NCBI GenBank assembly: GCA_037147235.1
Contig: JBAWVO010000037.1
Coordinates: 1 to 32,973, forward strand
From: JANXQG01 sp037147235
Lineage (GTDB): Bacteria > Planctomycetota > Planctomycetia > Pirellulales > Thermoguttaceae
Reading direction: 5' to 3'
Length of the DNA: 32,973 nucleotides
Positions 14,877-21,579 of this stretch are shown here, in pieces. The notes below the pieces were generated by a model. The model was not told the DNA's origin, did not search any database, and saw only the letters and a list, made by a program, of their open reading frames with translations. Position 1 is the first letter of the stretch. Every line of letters starts with the position of its first letter. Both the position numbers and the translations under genes were made by a program.

Positions 14877-15977
14877 ATGGATTACGCAGCCTATACGACG
14901 GCCGACTTCGATCACAGTCCGCTGATGTTCTACTATGAAACCACCACGGCCTGCGACTTGGTTTGCAAGCACTGCCGGGCTTCGGCGCAAGAGAATCCCG
15001 ACCCCGAGCAACTCAGCACGGAACAAAGCAAACTGCTATTATCGCAGATTGCTCAGTTCCCCAAGCGGCCGATGGTCGTACTCACTGGCGGCGACCCGCT
15101 GAAGCGGCACGATCTGATGGAACTGATCGCCCACGGCCGCAGCGTCGGCCTGGAAATGGCCCTCACACCCTCCGCCACTCCGCTGGCCACGAAAGAAGCC
15201 TTTGCGCGGGTTTGTGAAGCGGGCATCAAGCGGCTGGGTATCAGCCTCGACGGCCCCAATGCCCAAGTTCACGACTACTTCCGCGGCTGGGAAGGAAGTT
15301 TTAATCGGACCAAGGAAATGCTCCTGGCCGCCCGTGAATTAGGTATGGCCGTGCAGGTCAATACTTCGGTTTGCCGGCGAAATGTTGATTTATTGGACGA
15401 GATGGCCGAATTCCTCACTCCGTTCGGCATCTCGATGTGGGCATTGTTTTTCCTCGTGCCTGTGGGCCGCGGCGTCGAGGAAGAGCGGATCAAACCCGAG
15501 GAGTACGAACAGGTCTTTGAAAAGCTATACAACTGGTCGAAGACGAAACCCTATGCCGTGAAGACGACCGAGGCCCCGCATTACCGGCGGTTTGTCATGG
15601 AGCGGGGCGGCAATCCCCTGGCTGGGCCGCATGGCGGTGACAGTTCCGAGCGTCGTGGCCACCGCGCCCCGTTAGGCGTAAGCGACGGCAAGGGGATTAT
15701 GTTCGTCAGCCACACCGGCGAGATCCTGCCGGCCGGTTTCCTGCCGATCCGTTGCGGCCAGTTTCCCCAGGACAACGTGGTTGAAGTCTATCAGAAAAAT
15801 CCCGTCTTTCTCAGCCTCCGCACTCCGAGCGGTTTCAAGGGGAAGTGCGGCGTCTGCGAATACAACACGATCTGCGGCGGCAGTCGTTCCCGAGCCTACG
15901 GAGTGACCGGCGACCCGTTGGAATCTGAGCCTGACTGCCTTCACATACCGGAAAAACTCCGCGCGTTGCCGGCGTAA
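14877..15977 (+). CDS. Radical SAM/SPASM protein, TIGR04053-like (heme-pathway AhbD/NirJ relative)
   Basis: 366 residues. The radical SAM cluster motif C26-x3-C30-x2-C33 (TTACDLVCKHCRAS) is followed by MVVLTGGDPLKRHDL, the SAM-binding GGDP. LGISLDGPNAQVHDYFRG and LFFLVPVGRG are typical of the TIGR04053 group. The C-terminal SPASM cysteines (C324, C327, C333, C354; KCGVCEYNTICGGSRSRAYG) bind a second iron-sulfur cluster. The group is close to NirJ and AhbC/AhbD, which modify heme d1 precursors and turn Fe-coproporphyrin into heme. Its proximity to ccm genes makes a heme role attractive but unproven. Co-transcribed with the lipoprotein before it. Confidence 0.88.
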   Translation: MDYAAYTTADFDHSPLMFYYETTTACDLVCKHCRASAQENPDPEQLSTEQSKLLLSQIAQFPKRPMVVLTGGDPLKRHDLMELIAHGRSVGLEMALTPSATPLATKEAFARVCEAGIKRLGISLDGPNAQVHDYFRGWEGSFNRTKEMLLAARELGMAVQVNTSVCRRNVDLLDEMAEFLTPFGISMWALFFLVPVGRGVEEERIKPEEYEQVFEKLYNWSKTKPYAVKTTEAPHYRRFVMERGGNPLAGPHGGDSSERRGHRAPLGVSDGKGIMFVSHTGEILPAGFLPIRCGQFPQDNVVEVYQKNPVFLSLRTPSGFKGKCGVCEYNTICGGSRSRAYGVTGDPLESEPDCLHIPEKLRALPA

Positions 15978-15980
15978 GTT

Positions 15981-16255
15981 TCAGGACTTTTCCGTTACAT
16001 GATCCAGCTTCGCAAATAAGCGTCCCAGCGGCAGTTCAAACCCAGGAAGCACGTCCCCAGCCGAAAGAATATCGCTTGCCCCGAACTGAACTCCCTGGTC
16101 CTCGGCAGTATACGCCCAAGCTGTTCGCGTGTTCGGATCAATGTACCACACGAGACAAACCCCCGCAGTGAAGTAATCGCAGAGCTTGCGCGACATCTCC
16201 TCATGTCGGCAACCGTCCAGTCGTTCGTGATTGCAGTTGATGTGACCGTCGCCAT
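15981..16255 (-). pseudogene. Uma2 family gene with a large internal deletion
   Basis: The start at 16255 reads MATVTSTAITNDWTVADM, a typical Uma2 N-terminus, then breaks near 16200. The C-terminal part resumes in another frame: EEMSRKLCDYFTAGVCLVWYIDP and DVLPGFELPLGRLF, the usual end of the family. About 100-120 central residues, including most of the catalytic core, are missing. The C-terminal piece alone could still be translated as a 71-residue protein from 16196. It was once paired with the DUF433 stub just upstream. Confidence 0.8.
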
Positions 16256-16345
16256 GGTTGATTTCGATGGAATGGATATCCCAGGCATTGTAACAGGGGG
16301 ATTATTTGATTATAGCGGAACGGGATCGTGGTTCAAGATGATGGC

Positions 16346-16423
16346 GGTCATCCGCAAACCCCGAATGCAGGGCCGACCACTTCGCTTGTCGGGTTCAATG
16401 GTAATGATGTGGCTGTATTCCAT
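16346..16423 (-). pseudogene. DUF433 antitoxin-like gene, N-terminal stub
   Basis: ATG 16423 reads MEYSHIITIEPDKRSGRPC then IRGLRMT, the unmistakable DUF433 opening (helix-turn-helix antitoxin, usually about 75 residues). After residue 26 the sequence turns into unrelated codons and stops at TAA (about 16310). The C-terminal two thirds are lost. Another gene end or promoter segment follows that belongs to the Uma2 copy downstream. Confidence 0.75.
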
Positions 16424-16600
16424 ATTTTAGATTCTAGGCCTCCGCCGTCGCACTGTCCAGTCGGTGGTATTTGCCTGGCAATTGACACCCAGCACGAACT
16501 GGCTATGGACTGGCTGTAGTTCCGCGAGACAATTCTGGCCGCTGGCATCGTGCGTCACGGCGGCTTCGGCAAACCGTATTGGCAAATGGAGGTTTGGTCC

Positions 16601-16906
16601 ATGTTCCAACAAGCATCGACAGCCGCTTTGATGGCCCTTGCGGCACTCACAACTTGTGGTGCAGGCGTCTCGCCTGCACATGCAGCCGAGACGGCCGCAC
16701 CACAAAAAGCCAAGGAGGCGGGCGGCAACAAGCAGATCGCTGTCGATCTCGGCGGTGGGGTGAAGTTGAAACTGACGCTCATCCCGGCAGGTGAGTTCAA
16801 GATGGGTGGTGAAGAGTCGGCGGAGGCCACGGCGGCGTTCTTCAACAAGACCTACGGCGAGGATTATGTGCAAGCTGACTTACTCAAGGACGAGCATCCG
16901 CAGCAA
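16601..16906 (+). pseudogene. Formylglycine-generating enzyme (SUMF1)-like gene, N-terminal fragment
   Basis: GGAGG at 16588 precedes ATG 16601. A signal peptide (to about residue 30) is followed by KQIAVDLGGGVKLKLTLIPAGEFKMGGEES, the opening of FGE-sulfatase/SUMF1 domains, and ends at LLKDEHPQ, where the family normally continues with HxVxIxxPF. Near 16907 the DNA switches to a tyrosine recombinase in another frame, and the fused frame ends at 16999. About 200 residues, including the active-site part, are missing. Residues about 18-35 are encoded by a MITE core (16654-16705). Confidence 0.8.
16654..16705. repeat. Palindromic core of the 111-bp MITE family inside a coding region
   Basis: TTGTGGTGCAGGCGTCTCG and CGAGACGGCCGCACCACAA form a near-perfect inverted pair matching the inner arms of the elements at 7304 and 25789. 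It has no outer arms. It lies in frame in the signal-peptide end of the FGE-like fragment and encodes CGAGVSPAHAAETAAPQ. Confidence 0.75.
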
Positions 16907-17448
16907 TCGAGGAATTGCGAATCAGAAGCGCGGCCGCCACCGACATTCTGGAACTCTCGATTTGGACGGCCGCCCGATCCGGCAATATCAAGAGCATGAG
17001 GTGGGAAAATATCAGCTTCGAGCGAGCCACCTGGACTATCCCCGCTGAGGTATTCAAGACCGGCAAGACGGTCACCATCGCGCTGACCGATCAAGCAGTG
17101 GCTATTTTGAATCGTCGCAAACAGACCGCCAAAACAGAATTCGTCTTTCCGAGCCGCAGCGAAACCGGCCACATGATCGATGTTCGGAAGCACTGGACGA
17201 GGCTCTTGAAGACCGCCAACCTGGAAGGCGTGAGAATGCACGACCTGCGCCGCACGACCGGAAGCTGGATGGCAGCGGGTGGAACGAGTCTACTTGTCAT
17301 ATCCAAGGCCCTGGGCCACAGCGGCACGGCAGCCACGGGCGTTTATGCGAGGATGAACTTGGACCCGATTCGGATTGCCCTAACGAACGCCGCCGATGCG
17401 ATTCAGGCCGCCGCAGCACGTCCGCCGGAAAATTCCGAAAAAAATTAA
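16907..17448 (+). pseudogene. Tyrosine recombinase (integrase), truncated catalytic domain
   Basis: The frame enters at about 16907 (IEELRIRSAAATDILELSIW) and contains the recombinase residues: Arg in TAARSGNIKSMRW, the beta-hairpin Lys in KTGKTVTIAL, HDLRRT, ALGHSG and the nucleophile Tyr in VYARMN. The N-terminal core-binding and SAM-like domains (about 200 residues) are missing. The junction with the FGE-like fragment is abrupt. An ATG-initiated product from 16915 would keep the catalytic residues but is unlikely to bind att DNA properly. It probably belonged to the prophage whose remains follow. Confidence 0.85.
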
Positions 17449-17578
17449 GTCGTTTACTGTCAACCATTTAGGACGATAAGGCACGCCAAAAGAACGAAAA
17501 TAGGCAAATAGCTCCAAAAGTCAAATCGTATCTCTATAGACGCAGGCAGGAAACTGCAAACGCCTATCGGAGAACCCG

Positions 17579-17618
17579 GGGGCGATGCACCAGCCAAGGT
17601 GTATTCGCCCCTTTTTTT
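17579..17618 (+). terminator. Strong intrinsic terminator
   Basis: GGGGCGATGCACC (17579-17591) pairs with GGTGTATTCGCCCC (17598-17611) with one bulge and a G-U pair, and seven T follow. It lies 130 bases after the integrase stop. The 130 bases between hold no gene. Confidence 0.85.
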
Positions 17619-17677
17619 GTACCTACACCTTACCCCATAGGATCGGCTACCTCTGCAATGTTCGCCTGAAGCCCTAG

Positions 17678-18004
17678 GGACTGTTCGCGGACTTCCACCT
17701 GAATCGCTCCCACGAACTGGCCAGCCAGATCATGGACGACGCCGAAAACGCACCATGGAAATTGGGATTCTCCCACGACACTCGCGGCGGCTCACGGAAT
17801 GAGAACGGCCGCGCGATAGTCGAATTGATCGACAAGGTTCTTTCGGTTGACCTGGTGGCCAACCCAGCGACCACGGAAGGCCTGTTTGAATCGTGCGACC
17901 ACAACCTTTATGACAGGGTACAAGAAAGACTTCGGCACCGTTATGCCGGGATCCCGCCCCTCGAAGCCAGCTTGTGCATCCGAATGCGTCGCTTCATCCG
18001 GTGA
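17678..18004 (+). pseudogene. Phage prohead protease fragment
   Basis: After a TAG at 17675-17677 the frame reads LFADFHLNRSHELASQIMDD, WKLGFSHDTRGG and VLSVDLVANPATTEGLFES, the C-terminal part of HK97-type (S78) prohead maturation proteases, including the typical VANPATT-GLFES end. The N-terminal part with the catalytic His-Ser is missing. After LFES the frame drifts into non-family sequence to the TGA at 18004. An ATG at 17732 could start a 90-residue product. It is clear evidence of a decayed prophage behind the integrase. Confidence 0.75.
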
Positions 18005-18048
18005 TCCTTCGTGTCCGCCGGCGGCCTGCTGTGCCGTCCATCGCAGCA

Positions 18049-18073
18049 AACGCCGCCGGCGGCTTTTTCTTTC
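18049..18073 (+). terminator. Short GC hairpin with T-run
   Basis: AAACGCCGCCGGCGGCTTTTT: A-run, self-complementary GC core, T-run. Short stem, so weak. It lies 31 bases before the next start codon. Confidence 0.4.
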
Positions 18074-18103
18074 CCTCTCCCATTTTCCCAGAAAGAGTTT
18101 AGT

Positions 18104-18700
18104 ATGTCCCCAATTACAACCAAACCTTGGTTCTCAGACTCGACGCTGGCTATGGCGGCCGAACTCAACGCGAGCATCGCCCAGCACAATGCCCCGCCGA
18201 TCGACGCGGGCCAGGTGATCGACCCATTGACAAGCGACATCGACGAACTGGCCCGCCTGCCATGTGTTAGACTCCGTCAGCAGATCGAACGGCTCCGCAC
18301 CGAAGTTGACATCAACCAAGACATCATCACGTTCGCTGGTCATTGTGAGAATGATCGGCACATTGCCGAACTGGCCGCCGAATCGGCACTTGTCACCGCC
18401 AGATCCGAAATCGAAAAGGGCTTGATCGAGCTTGGTTTCAGCGAGATCATCGCCAAACGCGACGGCTTCGGCCGATCGGGGCTTGATAGCATGATCAGGG
18501 CATCGAGCTTGATCGTTCCATTAGACAAGGCTCACGAGGAGCTTCGAGCAGAGATCGGGACGGTCTCGCAATGGAGCAGGGACGCAAAGCAGTCGATCGA
18601 GAAGGCCACGGCCAAGCTGACCGAAATTCTGAACGGGGCGAGCAAGCCCGCACCGATCCGAGAGGAAGCCTTTTCCTTCGGTGCCGGCGTGTGTTACTAA
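18104..18700 (+). CDS. Putative phage-derived protein, coiled-coil rich
   Basis: 198 residues from ATG 18104 (MSPITTKPWFSDS), with GAAAGAG nine bases upstream; an in-frame extension to 18011 crosses the hairpin and is rejected. Mostly helical and charged: LRQQIERLRTEVDINQDI (about 65-82), IAELAAESALVTARSEIEKG (about 88-107), then AHEELRAEIGTVSQW and KQSIEKATAKLTEIL suggest coiled coils. No Cys pairs and no membrane segment. Its position behind the prohead protease fragment suggests a phage accessory or structural gene. The family is not recognised. Confidence 0.65.
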   Translation: MSPITTKPWFSDSTLAMAAELNASIAQHNAPPIDAGQVIDPLTSDIDELARLPCVRLRQQIERLRTEVDINQDIITFAGHCENDRHIAELAAESALVTARSEIEKGLIELGFSEIIAKRDGFGRSGLDSMIRASSLIVPLDKAHEELRAEIGTVSQWSRDAKQSIEKATAKLTEILNGASKPAPIREEAFSFGAGVCY

Positions 18701-18714
18701 TCTTCCCCAACCAA

Positions 18715-18753
18715 CGAAAAAGCCCACGGCAGGGAGTGAAGCCCGCCGTGGGC
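18715..18753 (-). terminator. Intrinsic terminator for the minus-strand gene
   Basis: GCCCACGGC (18722-18730) and GCCGTGGGC (18745-18753) are perfectly complementary. On the minus strand the stem is followed by TTTTTCG. It lies ten bases after the stop of the gene at 18763-19179 and also separates it from the phage-like gene. Confidence 0.8.
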
Positions 18754-18762
18754 AAAAAGGAA

Positions 18763-19179
18763 TCACGCGGCAATCGTCACTGAAAGACTACTCGCAATTT
18801 CAGGGGAAGACGCCCTAACGGTCGAACGGAAATGCATCGAATCCATAACGTGCAAACTTCCCGCCCGCCTAATGTTTCTGTCGAACGAATTACCGAGACT
18901 CACAGACTCATCAGGGGCACTCTCAAACAGAACGCGATCAGGAACGAAGACACCTTTACCCTTGGGCGGAAAGCCAAACGTATTTTTGTCGAATCCTTCC
19001 GCGAGAGCGAACTTGGTGGGAGCGTCTTCACCGTCCACCCAGATCATGGCGACTTTGTTGTCCGTCAGGACGCCCAAAGCGGTGATTGGTCTCCCAGGCT
19101 TGGAGTCCTTGGGGCTGTCGGCCGCGACTACGCCACCCGTCAACAATGCCACGGCCAGAACGATTGCTGCCTTTCGCAT
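18763..19179 (-). CDS. Small secreted protein, unknown function
   Basis: 138 residues with a clear signal peptide (MRKAAIVLAVALLTGGVVAA). Strong GAGGAGAG ten bases before ATG 19179. The mature part contains GRPITALGVLTDNKVAMIWVDGEDAPTKFALAEGF and a Gly/Lys-rich KGKGVFVPDRVLFE, which look well folded. The last 55 residues (from about SAPDESVSLGN) read less like a conserved domain, so the 3' part may be frameshifted or replaced. It sits next to a fragment of similar type (19221-19418) and ends at its own terminator. Similar short secreted proteins occur in planctomycetes with no known role. Confidence 0.7.
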   Translation of the reverse strand: MRKAAIVLAVALLTGGVVAADSPKDSKPGRPITALGVLTDNKVAMIWVDGEDAPTKFALAEGFDKNTFGFPPKGKGVFVPDRVLFESAPDESVSLGNSFDRNIRRAGSLHVMDSMHFRSTVRASSPEIASSLSVTIAA

Positions 19180-19220
19180 CGTTGTCTCTCCTCGCGTGCC
19201 GAAGGGGTTGCCTCGCCGCG

Positions 19221-19418
19221 TTATTTAGAGCCGGGCTTAGCAATAATGACCGCCTCGGCAATCTTGTCGGACGTAGTGTAATACGTCCGCACCGTCTGCC
19301 CTACCTTAAGGTCTTTGAATTTCACCGCCGACTTCTCGCCATCCCGACCAATTCTAGTCTCCTCGTTGCCAACACATAGTATAGTGGACAATTGGGCTAA
19401 AAAGGGTGCAGCGGCCAC
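19221..19418 (-). pseudogene. C-terminal fragment of a small secreted-type protein
   Basis: The convincing part is ETRIGRDGEKSAVKFKDL then KVGQTVRTYYTTSDKIAEAV (to the TAA), a short beta-rich pattern seen in small OB-like planctomycete proteins. No ribosome-binding site or signal peptide precedes the ATG at 19418, and upstream DNA (19380-19450) carries a doubled GCGGCCACA motif. The 5' part is probably lost. It points toward the gene at 18763-19179. Confidence 0.5.
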
Positions 19419-19514
19419 AAATCGTTTTTAGCGGCCACACGATCGGGTGGTTACGTTGCGGGGCCATTTCTTTGGCTTGGCTGCCGAATAGCTGCTGGCC
19501 GTTGGCTTTGGCGG

Positions 19515-20252
19515 CTACCAAGTGTATTGGAGGCCCAGGTATCCGGGTGTATTTTGCTCACCCACCAGCGTATATCCGCCTGAGAAGAGAAAGTGGAACT
19601 GCTCGTTAAAATCGTAGATGCCGCCAAGGTTGAACAGAGCGGACGATTGAGTGCTGCCAACGTCTGCCCCCTGGCAGAAAATCTCTCCACCAAGCGTCAG
19701 CTTCTCCGTCAGCTTGCGTTGCAGGAGCCAGCCGCCAAAAAGATGATTGCTATGACCAGCGTTTGGATTGATTGCAAGGCCAATCCCGCCATACGTAGTC
19801 CACTTCCCCCAACTTTTCTGTGCCCAGAGGGGCAGTTGCCCCCAAGCACTACCGTTGCCCAAGCCACGATTCGCGTTCCCTGTAGGCACCATCAGCATGG
19901 GATAAATGCCAAGTTGTGGCCAGTCGTCAGTCTCCTTGAGAAAACGATATTTGACACCGATCTGCATGTCTCCGAAACCATACTCGGTCGGATTGCCATT
20001 CGAGGCGTAGCAAGTAAACGGAGCAACCACATGGAATTGGGTTTCAGGGGCAATGCCGTAATTGAATTCCAACACGGGTGTCTGCACGGTAGACGCACCT
20101 TTAGTTGCATCGAGCATGGAAAATACATAGAACTCGCCGTGCTGGTATTCGACCGGCTCTGGATCGTCGGTCAGAAAAGGAGGTCCAGCATGTACAGTTC
20201 CACCAGCGATCAAGACCATCGAGAGAAATAGGATTGGCCGATACTTCTTCAT
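19515..20252 (-). CDS. Outer-membrane beta-barrel protein (Phenol_MetA_deg/transporter-like)
   Basis: 245 residues. Signal peptide MKKYRPILFLSMVLIAGGTVHA, then GPPFLTDDPEPVEYQHGEFY, the typical opening of the PF13557-like barrel family. Alternating amphipathic strands follow (FGDMQIGVKYRFLKET, IYPMLMVPTGN, LFGGWLLQRKLTEKLTLGGEIF, FNLGGIYDFNEQFHFLFSGGYTL) and an aromatic C-terminal end (YLGLQYTW) as in barrel proteins. Probably sits in the outer membrane; the substrate is unknown and the name from phenol degradation should not be taken literally. No operon partner. Confidence 0.85.
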   Translation of the reverse strand: MKKYRPILFLSMVLIAGGTVHAGPPFLTDDPEPVEYQHGEFYVFSMLDATKGASTVQTPVLEFNYGIAPETQFHVVAPFTCYASNGNPTEYGFGDMQIGVKYRFLKETDDWPQLGIYPMLMVPTGNANRGLGNGSAWGQLPLWAQKSWGKWTTYGGIGLAINPNAGHSNHLFGGWLLQRKLTEKLTLGGEIFCQGADVGSTQSSALFNLGGIYDFNEQFHFLFSGGYTLVGEQNTPGYLGLQYTW

Positions 20253-20447
20253 AATCGCTCTGCGTATTGTGACGCGGTGCTTTGCCCCGATTGGATAGTT
20301 CCACCTCTATCGTCGGGCAAGTATAGCCCCATCTTCATCAAAAACGGCTCATCCTGCACATCTTGCCCAAAAGCAACCTCGCCGTGGAATTGCCCGTTAT
20401 GACTCAAATGCAGATTTTGTAATCAAGATGAAAGTCTATGCGGCACC

Positions 20448-20642
20448 TTGAAGTTGGGCTCGTGCGTGTCGGTTATGTCTTTGGCTATCGCTTCGGGCGA
20501 GGCCACAACGAAAGACCAGCCTCGTGCATCATCTGGAACCAAAGGTCATTTCCAAGATCCGTGTCAGGAGCAGCAGACTGCAGGAAGCGTATGCCGCCCG
20601 ACGATCGACCTTGCCTGCGGCCGTTCCAAGCCCAAAATGTAA
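20448..20642 (+). CDS. Possible small secreted peptide (TTG start)
   Basis: 64 residues if begun at TTG 20448. The start KLGSCVSVMSLAIASGEA looks like a short signal sequence, then a polar Cys-containing tail with PCQEQQTAGSVCRPTIDLACG. No good ribosome-binding site. The opposite strand is also open here. Weak; it may be a decayed gene. Confidence 0.3.
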   Translation: MKLGSCVSVMSLAIASGEATTKDQPRASSGTKGHFQDPCQEQQTAGSVCRPTIDLACGRSKPKM

Positions 20643-20792
20643 GCCGATTCAATCCGGCACCTGTTTAATCCTAGCTTCATAAGCTGGAATCGATCTTTTT
20701 TGTTCATGGTTTTCGATTCTGGTTTGGGTGAGGGATTAACCAAACAAGAAGGATACCGTTCCTGGTGGCAATAGCAAGAGGGGCTAGCGGGG

Positions 20793-20978
20793 TTGACATC
20801 GATCTTCCAGCAATCAAAGACGGTGACCAGCCCGGATGGAAGTAAGGCCACCGTTACGCAGAAAGGCGACGGTGCGGAAGAGGGCGGGATGGTCATGGCT
20901 ACCAAGGGAACGACCACCTGCTCAGTCAATGCTGCCCGAAGCGGTGAGCAAACCATCGTTTCTCTTGGACTGCGGTAA
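20793..20978 (+). CDS. Possible small protein (TTG start)
   Basis: 61 residues: TSIFQQSKTVTSPDGSKATV then TQKGDGAEEGGMVMATKGTT. The composition is protein-like and hydrophilic, with beta-type periodicity. The start is TTG, preceded by AGAGGGG. It may be a fragment of a larger surface protein. The stretch 20643-20792 before it holds only a weak AGCTT/AAGCT hairpin. Confidence 0.3.
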   Translation: MTSIFQQSKTVTSPDGSKATVTQKGDGAEEGGMVMATKGTTTCSVNAARSGEQTIVSLGLR

Positions 20979-20991
20979 CGAAACAATCCGC

Positions 20992-21169
20992 TTGCCCTCT
21001 TGCAGTTCGATGTTACAATGGAAGTGGCTGATCGATCAGCGAGGAGGGAGGGCCGACACACCGGGCTTCACCGCTCGCCCAAAATAAACAATGGGCAACA
21101 GGTGGCCGTGGTTGGCGTACCGCCTCTCCCTACAGAAGCCCGCCTTAATTGAGCGGGCTTCTGTGTTTC
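20992..21169 (+). ncRNA. Candidate small RNA with own promoter and terminator
   Basis: TTGCCC (20992-20997) and TACAAT (21014-21019) are 16 bases apart, so a transcript could start near 21026 and end at the hairpin 21133-21163. The 140 bases between have no credible reading frame. AGGGAG (about 21043-21048) can pair with CTCCCT (about 21126-21131), closing a structured domain. No known RNA family was recognised. Confidence 0.35.
21133..21169 (+). terminator. Intrinsic terminator
   Basis: CAGAAGCCCGC (21133-21143) and GCGGGCTTCTG (21153-21163) are perfectly complementary around a nine-base loop; TGTTTCT follows on the plus strand. The minus-strand side has no T-run. Confidence 0.7.
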
Positions 21170-21178
21170 TACAGGTTC

Positions 21179-21322
21179 TTACCGATAAGAAGAACCATCC
21201 TCATGGAACTGCCTCGGATAATCCTCCATGACGGTCTTAATGTGATTGGCGGTTTGGTCAAGGAGGTCGGATGGGGGCAAACAGATTGGGACTTTCTTCC
21301 AATTGCTGCCGTCGTGCCACAT
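21179..21322 (-). CDS. Small conserved-looking protein, 47 residues
   Basis: ATG 21322 reads MWHDGSNWKKVPICLPPSDL, then LDQTANHIKTVMEDYPRQFH and EDGSSYR before TAA. The sequence is compositionally normal, with a Pro-rich turn followed by an amphipathic helix. The frame is closed upstream by TGA 12 bases before the ATG. It may be a complete micro-protein or the C-terminal piece of a frameshifted gene whose upstream part lies in another frame (to about 21440). The 257 bases between it and pepF hold nothing else convincing. Confidence 0.4.
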   Translation of the reverse strand: MWHDGSNWKKVPICLPPSDLLDQTANHIKTVMEDYPRQFHEDGSSYR

Positions 21323-21579
21323 AGTCCAAGAGTTTCACTATCGGAAACCGGACCCTGGCCTCGAAGCCCCAACGGCAGTAGCCAAAATTGTCTGGGCGCC
21401 AACGGGGGTTGTCGTCGCCCAGAACCGCCAAGCTCACCACTTCTCAATCATACCTGTCGAAGAGGCGGTAGTTGTAGACCTACGGGAAATTCGACAGGGG
21501 GTTGGATCACGGCGGGAAGGCGGGTAGAATTTGGGGCATCTTGCTTTCAAATCACCTGTCCTAACCCCCAGCTTCCTCC

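Noticed and set aside
20564..20704. Minus-strand start MNKKDRFQLMKLGLNRCRIE
   Set aside because: It looks protein-like for about 30 residues but has no ribosome-binding site and overlaps an equally weak plus-strand frame; it could not be decided.
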